Shown here: one piece after another, positions 60,731 to 64,000 of the stretch
Numbering within the stretch: position 1 is the first letter of the stretch
Layout of the letters: every line of letters begins with the position of its first letter
Origin: Lysinimonas soli
GTDB lineage: Bacteria > Actinomycetota > Actinomycetes > Actinomycetales > Microbacteriaceae
Reading direction: 5' to 3'
DNA: 64,000 nucleotides
Assembly (NCBI RefSeq): GCF_042655435.1
Contig: NZ_JBHSMG010000002.1
Coordinates: 620,001 to 684,000, forward strand
Notes under the pieces: model-generated
Databases searched by the model: none
The model's input: the letters and a program-made list of their open reading frames with translations, nothing else
Told to the model about the DNA's origin: nothing
Translations under genes and position numbers: made by a program

Positions 60731-61273
60731 ATGAGCTCCGTTGGCACCCCCGACCCGAACTCGTCGTGGCTCTCTGATGAGGAGCTCGCCGACGTGCGCC
60801 GCCGCATCCCGCTGCTGTACGTCGAGGCCGTGCCCGTGCGCGTCGACGGGATGGGCGTCGTGACGAGCGTCGGCATCCTGCTGCGCGCGAATGCGCAGGG
60901 CGCGATCACCCGCACCCTGGTCAGCGGCCGCGTCATGTTCGGCGAGACGCTGCGCGATGCGCTGTTCCGGCACCTCGAGAAGGATCTCGGCGCGCTCGCG
61001 TTCCCGCAGCTGCCGCCGAGTCCCGTGCCGTTCTCGGTCGCCGAGTACTTCCCCATCCCCGGGCTGAGCGCCTACGTGGATGAGCGCCAGCACGCGGTCG
61101 CGCTGGCCTACGTCGTTCCCGTCACGGGCACGCTCGAGCCGCGATCGGACGCGCTGGAACTGACCTGGATGACCCCCGCCGAGGCGTCGTCGCCCGAGGT
61201 GCACGCCGAGATGGAGGGCGGGCGCGGCACGCTGCTGCGCGCCGCCCTGGCATCGGTGGGCGTGCTCGGCTGA
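60731..61273 (+). CDS. DUF4916 Nudix-like protein
   Basis: A 180-residue protein that matches the actinobacterial DUF4916 family with a Nudix-like fold: WLSDEELADVRRRIPLLYVEAVPVR, GILLRA, and a degenerate Nudix helix around GRVMFGETLRDALFRHLEKDLG where the RExxEE residues are partly replaced. It may hydrolyse a nucleoside diphosphate derivative or only bind one. The ATG at 60731 is used; one at 60724 is in another frame. It is convergent with the DEAD-box gene, 11 bp apart. Confidence 0.82.
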   Translation: MSSVGTPDPNSSWLSDEELADVRRRIPLLYVEAVPVRVDGMGVVTSVGILLRANAQGAITRTLVSGRVMFGETLRDALFRHLEKDLGALAFPQLPPSPVPFSVAEYFPIPGLSAYVDERQHAVALAYVVPVTGTLEPRSDALELTWMTPAEASSPEVHAEMEGGRGTLLRAALASVGVLG

Positions 61274-61284
61274 GCCGAGCGCGC

Positions 61285-62820
61285 CTAGCGGCCGGCGCCG
61301 GCCGGGCGACCGGCGCGACGGCCACCCGTGCGGGGGTTGCCCGACGGGGCCGAGGCACCGCTCGCCTGCGACGAGCCGCCGGTCGAGGTGCTGTAGAAAC
61401 TCGACGAGCCGCCGCGCGTGACCTGGGCCGCTCCCGAGCGCCCGGAGGCGGAGCCGGAGCGAGCCGAGGAGGAGCGCGCCGGGCGACCCGAGCGGTCCGA
61501 GCGCTGGCCCGACCGCACCGGAGCACCGCTGCCGACGCCCTGCCCGTCGCGGTTCGCCCTCTTGCGCTGCGCGTTCGCGCCGGTGCTGCGTCCGCCGCCG
61601 CCCTGCTGCTGACGCTGCGCGTCGCGCGGGGCCGGGGTCACGTACTGGGCGCGCTCGCCGACCAGGGCGACCACGGCATCCGAGTTCGGCGTGACGCGCT
61701 GGGTCGCCGCCTGGATGCCGGCCTTGCGCATCAGCTGCGCGAGGTCCTTCTCCTGGCTCGGCAGCACGAGCGTGACGACGTCGCCCTCCGAGCCGGCCCG
61801 GGCCGTGCGGCCGCTGCGGTGCAGGTAGGCCTTGTGCTCCATGGGCGGGTCGACGTGCACGACGAGTTCGACGTCGTCGACGTGCACGCCGCGGGCCGCG
61901 ACGTCGGTCGCCACCAGAACGCGCACGTCGCCCGCGCCGAACGCGGCGAGGTTGCGGTCGCGTTGCGGCTGGCTGAGGTTGCCGTGCAGGTCGACGGCGG
62001 GGATCCCCGCCGCCGTCAACTGCAGGGCCAGCTTCTTGGCGTGGTGCTTGGTGCGCATGAACAGGATGCGGCGGCCGGTTCCCGACGCGAGCGTCTCGAT
62101 CAGCTGCTTCTTGGTCTCGGCGTCGGCGGTGCCGAACACGTGGTGCGTCATCGCGGCGACCGGCGAGTTGGCCTCGTCGACCTCGTGCAGCTTCGGCGAG
62201 TGCAGGAAGCGGGTGACCAGCTTGTCCACGCCGTTGTCGAGCGTCGCGCTGAACAGCAGGCGCTGGCCGTCGGCCGGGGTCGCGTTCATGATGCGGGTCA
62301 CGCCGGGCAGGAAGCCGAGGTCGGCCATGTGGTCGGCCTCGTCGAGCACGGTGATCTCGACGGCGTCGAGGGTCACGAACTTCTGCTTCATGAGGTCTTC
62401 GAGCCGCCCGGGGCAGGCGACGATGATGTCGACGCCGGCCTTGAGGGCCGTGACCTGGCGGTTCTGCGAGACGCCGCCGAAGATCGTGGTGGTGCGCAGC
62501 CCGTAGGCCGCGGCGAGCGGCTCGAGCACCGCGTTGATCTGGGTGGCGAGTTCGCGGGTCGGGGCGAGCACGAGGCCGAGCGGGCGCCCGGGGCGACGGC
62601 CGCCGCCGGCGAGGCGCGTGCCGAGCCGCGAGACCATCGGGATGGCGAAGGCGAGCGTCTTGCCGGATCCGGTCTTGCCGCGGCCGAGCACGTCGCGCCC
62701 GGCGAGGGTGTCGGGCAGGGTGTCGACCTGGATCGGGAATGCGTCGGTCTTGCCGTCGGCGGCCAGGGCCTCGACGAGCGGGTACGGCACGCCGAGCGTG
62801 CGGAAGGTGATGTCAGGCAT
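61285..62820 (-). CDS. DEAD-box ATP-dependent RNA helicase
   Basis: A 511-residue DEAD-box helicase. Motifs: F-residue and Q-motif (FRTLGVPYPLVEAL, PIQVDTLP), motif I GKTGSGKT, Ia APTRELA, II DEAD, III SAT, V ATDVAARGVHVD, VI HRSGRTARAG. The C-terminal 110 residues are a low-complexity Ser/Gly/Arg tail for RNA binding. The ATG at 62820 gives the usual short leader before the Q-motif; a longer start at 62856 is possible. It likely acts in ribosome assembly or mRNA decay, as RhlE-type helicases do. A long, hairpin-rich gap precedes it. Confidence 0.94.
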   Translation of the reverse strand: MPDITFRTLGVPYPLVEALAADGKTDAFPIQVDTLPDTLAGRDVLGRGKTGSGKTLAFAIPMVSRLGTRLAGGGRRPGRPLGLVLAPTRELATQINAVLEPLAAAYGLRTTTIFGGVSQNRQVTALKAGVDIIVACPGRLEDLMKQKFVTLDAVEITVLDEADHMADLGFLPGVTRIMNATPADGQRLLFSATLDNGVDKLVTRFLHSPKLHEVDEANSPVAAMTHHVFGTADAETKKQLIETLASGTGRRILFMRTKHHAKKLALQLTAAGIPAVDLHGNLSQPQRDRNLAAFGAGDVRVLVATDVAARGVHVDDVELVVHVDPPMEHKAYLHRSGRTARAGSEGDVVTLVLPSQEKDLAQLMRKAGIQAATQRVTPNSDAVVALVGERAQYVTPAPRDAQRQQQGGGGRSTGANAQRKRANRDGQGVGSGAPVRSGQRSDRSGRPARSSSARSGSASGRSGAAQVTRGGSSSFYSTSTGGSSQASGASAPSGNPRTGGRRAGRPAGAGR

Positions 62821-63084
62821 GGGTGTCTGTGTCTTTCGGGATTCGACCCCCGGCACGCACGTCAGGCGTGCGGGACTACGAGGGTCTCAATGGCGAAGGT
62901 GGCGATGGCCACATCCGTTCGCCGGAGAAGATTGTCAGCCGGGCCCGGTGCCGTTCCTGGGGGAACGAGCGGGCGGCGAGGGAAGCGTTCTACGACGCAA
63001 GAAGCGCGTGCCCTTTCGAGCACGGTGCGCTGCAAGTCATCCCAGGCTAGCAGACGCCGCGGTGCGAGCCCGGCACAGGGGGCG
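62821..63084 (-). other. Long structured leader upstream of the RNA helicase, with possible leader peptide
   Basis: This 264-bp gap contains several small hairpins: GCACGC/GCGTGC (62853-62871), CGTTCC/GGAACG (62952-62967) and CGTGC/GCACG (63007-63024). On the minus strand a 16-codon frame from GTG at 62912 to TGA at 62862 reads VAIATFAIETLVVPHA and stops right at the first hairpin. No strong ribosome site precedes it. Whether it is translated is unknown. Confidence 0.4.
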
Positions 63085-63699
63085 TCAGGAGACGCCGAAG
63101 TACCGCTCGCCCACCGGGATCTCGACGGCGACCGTGTTGCCCGCGGGAGCCAGCGGGCAGGCCCAGGCGGGGTCGTAGGCGCACGACGGGTTGTACGCGA
63201 AGTTGAAGTCGAGCACGAGCGTGTTCGCCTCCGGATCGGACCCGAGGTCGGCGCCCTTGATGGTGTCGATGAGGTAGCGGCCGCCCCCGTAGGTGCCGCC
63301 GGGGCGGCCCTTGAGCGCGTCCTTGACCGGCACGAAGATGCCGCCGCCATAGCTCGTGAGGCGCCACACGTCGAGCGAGCCGACCTCCGGGACGCGCACC
63401 TGCCCGATCCGCTCGAAGGGCACGAGGCCGTCGGTGCCGGTCTCGTAGTCGAAGCGTCCCTCCTCGGCAGGCTCGAGGTCGAGCTCGAAGCGCCACGCGG
63501 GGTCGTAGGCGGCGACCGGCAGTCCCGTGAAGCCGGGGCGGTCATCCGCCATCAGCGCGGATGCCGGGTGGTGCAGGAACAGCTCGTCGCGCACCGTGCG
63601 CCACCGGGTGTGGGCGGCCGCGGCATCCGGGGTCTCACGCACTTCGGCGTAGAGCGCGAACACGCGCCGGCGCCAGTCGGCGACATCGAGCGGGGTCAT
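63085..63699 (-). CDS. DUF1684 family protein
   Basis: A 204-residue protein matching DUF1684: N-terminal DWRRRVFALYAEVRE, HPASALMADD, YGGGIFVPVKDALKG, GGGRYLIDTIKGADLG and DFNFAYNPSCAYDPAWACPLAP near the end. The family is widespread in actinobacteria and of unknown function. It has no signal peptide or membrane segment. It is upstream of, and in the same direction as, the RNA helicase, but the 264-bp gap suggests separate promoters. Confidence 0.88.
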   Translation of the reverse strand: MTPLDVADWRRRVFALYAEVRETPDAAAAHTRWRTVRDELFLHHPASALMADDRPGFTGLPVAAYDPAWRFELDLEPAEEGRFDYETGTDGLVPFERIGQVRVPEVGSLDVWRLTSYGGGIFVPVKDALKGRPGGTYGGGRYLIDTIKGADLGSDPEANTLVLDFNFAYNPSCAYDPAWACPLAPAGNTVAVEIPVGERYFGVS

Positions 63700-63766
63700 G
63701 GCGACAGGCTAACCCGAGGGACCTCCGGCCCTGTCGCTCGCCCGTGCGGGCGACTGCACTCGGTGC

Positions 63767-64000
63767 ATGGAGAAACCGGTCAAGCTGGATGTCAAGGCCG
63801 ACCACGAGCTGTACCGCCCGCCCGCCGATCGCTTCGTCGAGGTCGACGTGCCCGAGATGCCGTTCCTGATGTACCACGGGCAGGGATCGCCCGAGGGCGA
63901 AGGATTCCAGGCCGCGATCGGCGCGCTGTACTCGATGAGCTACGGGGTCAAGTTCGCCAGCAAGAGCCGCTTGGGCCGGGACTACGTCGTGCCGCCGCTC
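63767..64000 (+). CDS. GyrI-like small-molecule-binding protein (C-terminus beyond window edge)
   Basis: The 78 visible codons start EKPVKLDVKADHELYRPP and continue with FLMYHGQGSPEGEGFQAAIGALYSM in pieces typical of stand-alone GyrI-like proteins, whose fold is shared with AraC effector-binding domains. About 120 further residues would be expected. It is divergent from the DUF1684 gene across a 67-bp gap. Function is unassigned; ligand binding or hydrolysis of small cyclopropanoid-type compounds has been reported for some members of the family. Confidence 0.75.
   Translation, partial: MEKPVKLDVKADHELYRPPADRFVEVDVPEMPFLMYHGQGSPEGEGFQAAIGALYSMSYGVKFASKSRLGRDYVVPPL

Noticed and set aside
62838..62851. 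tRNA T-arm look-alike (GGGTCGAATCCC-type on the minus strand)
   Set aside because: The stem would have only three proper pairs, the loop lacks the TTC start and no acceptor, D or anticodon arms can be formed around it.

Overview
The window is chromosomal DNA of very high G+C content with almost no long gaps, many GTG starts, many 4-nt stop/start overlaps and no mobile elements, tRNA or rRNA. The idi-crtE-crtB-crtI-crtYe-crtYf-crtEb carotenoid set (the C50 decaprenoxanthin-type pathway), several ABC sugar importers each beside a LacI or GntR regulator, an lhr-nei pair and a DUF3052 protein together point to a high-GC actinobacterium, most likely Microbacteriaceae. This is inferred from gene content; no rRNA is present to confirm it.

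Layout. (1) 1-11638: an aromatic or phenolic catabolism module. A leftward operon holds two flavin hydroxylases, an alpha/beta hydrolase, an SDR and a maleylacetate reductase cut by the window edge. It is divergent from a LysR gene. A rightward LIV-type ABC importer operon follows. Related ~45-bp sequences in inverted orientation flank lysR, each pointing toward one operon, so the two operons look co-regulated. (2) 11751-21594: a LacI regulator, a sugar ABC importer without its own ATPase, then GH42 beta-galactosidase, GH36 alpha-galactosidase and an exported or anchored GH27 alpha-galactosidase: galactoside uptake and breakdown. (3) 21649-32558: two divergent operons around a shared promoter at about 25.06 kb. 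Rightward: ABC importer, enolase-superfamily dehydratase, RhaM-type mutarotase, lactonase-type amidohydrolase and aldose dehydrogenase (AKR). Leftward: Zn-dependent dehydrogenase, KduD-like SDR, KDPG-type aldolase and KDG-type kinase. Together they read as a complete oxidative route for an unidentified aldose, ending at pyruvate; an FCD-type GntR regulator closes the block. (4) 32628-39285: LacI regulator, perfect 20-bp operator, ABC importer, a clan GH-J-like hydrolase and an EstB-like serine hydrolase; substrate unknown.

(5) 39298-43263: menB, an aldo/keto reductase, msrB-msrA and an enoyl-CoA hydratase, with a strong nested hairpin terminator between the convergent AKR and msrA genes. (6) 43283-49576: the carotenoid operon, with translationally coupled genes and a divergent MarR regulator over a palindromic intergenic operator. 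(7) 49618-64000: housekeeping and accessory genes: small membrane proteins, DUF3052, Nei-type glycosylase with Lhr helicase, a TetR/hydrolase pair with two perfect operators, tandem duplicated carboxylesterases, a quinone-oxidoreductase-like protein, a DUF4916 Nudix-like protein, a DEAD-box RNA helicase with a long structured leader, a DUF1684 protein, and the start of a GyrI-like protein.

The most promising parts for new biology are the block 3 sugar-acid pathway, whose dehydratase appears to lack the usual His-Asp dyad; the GH-J/EstB locus; and the lysR-flanking repeats with the structured leader of the LIV importer. No gap between genes exceeds 300 bases.
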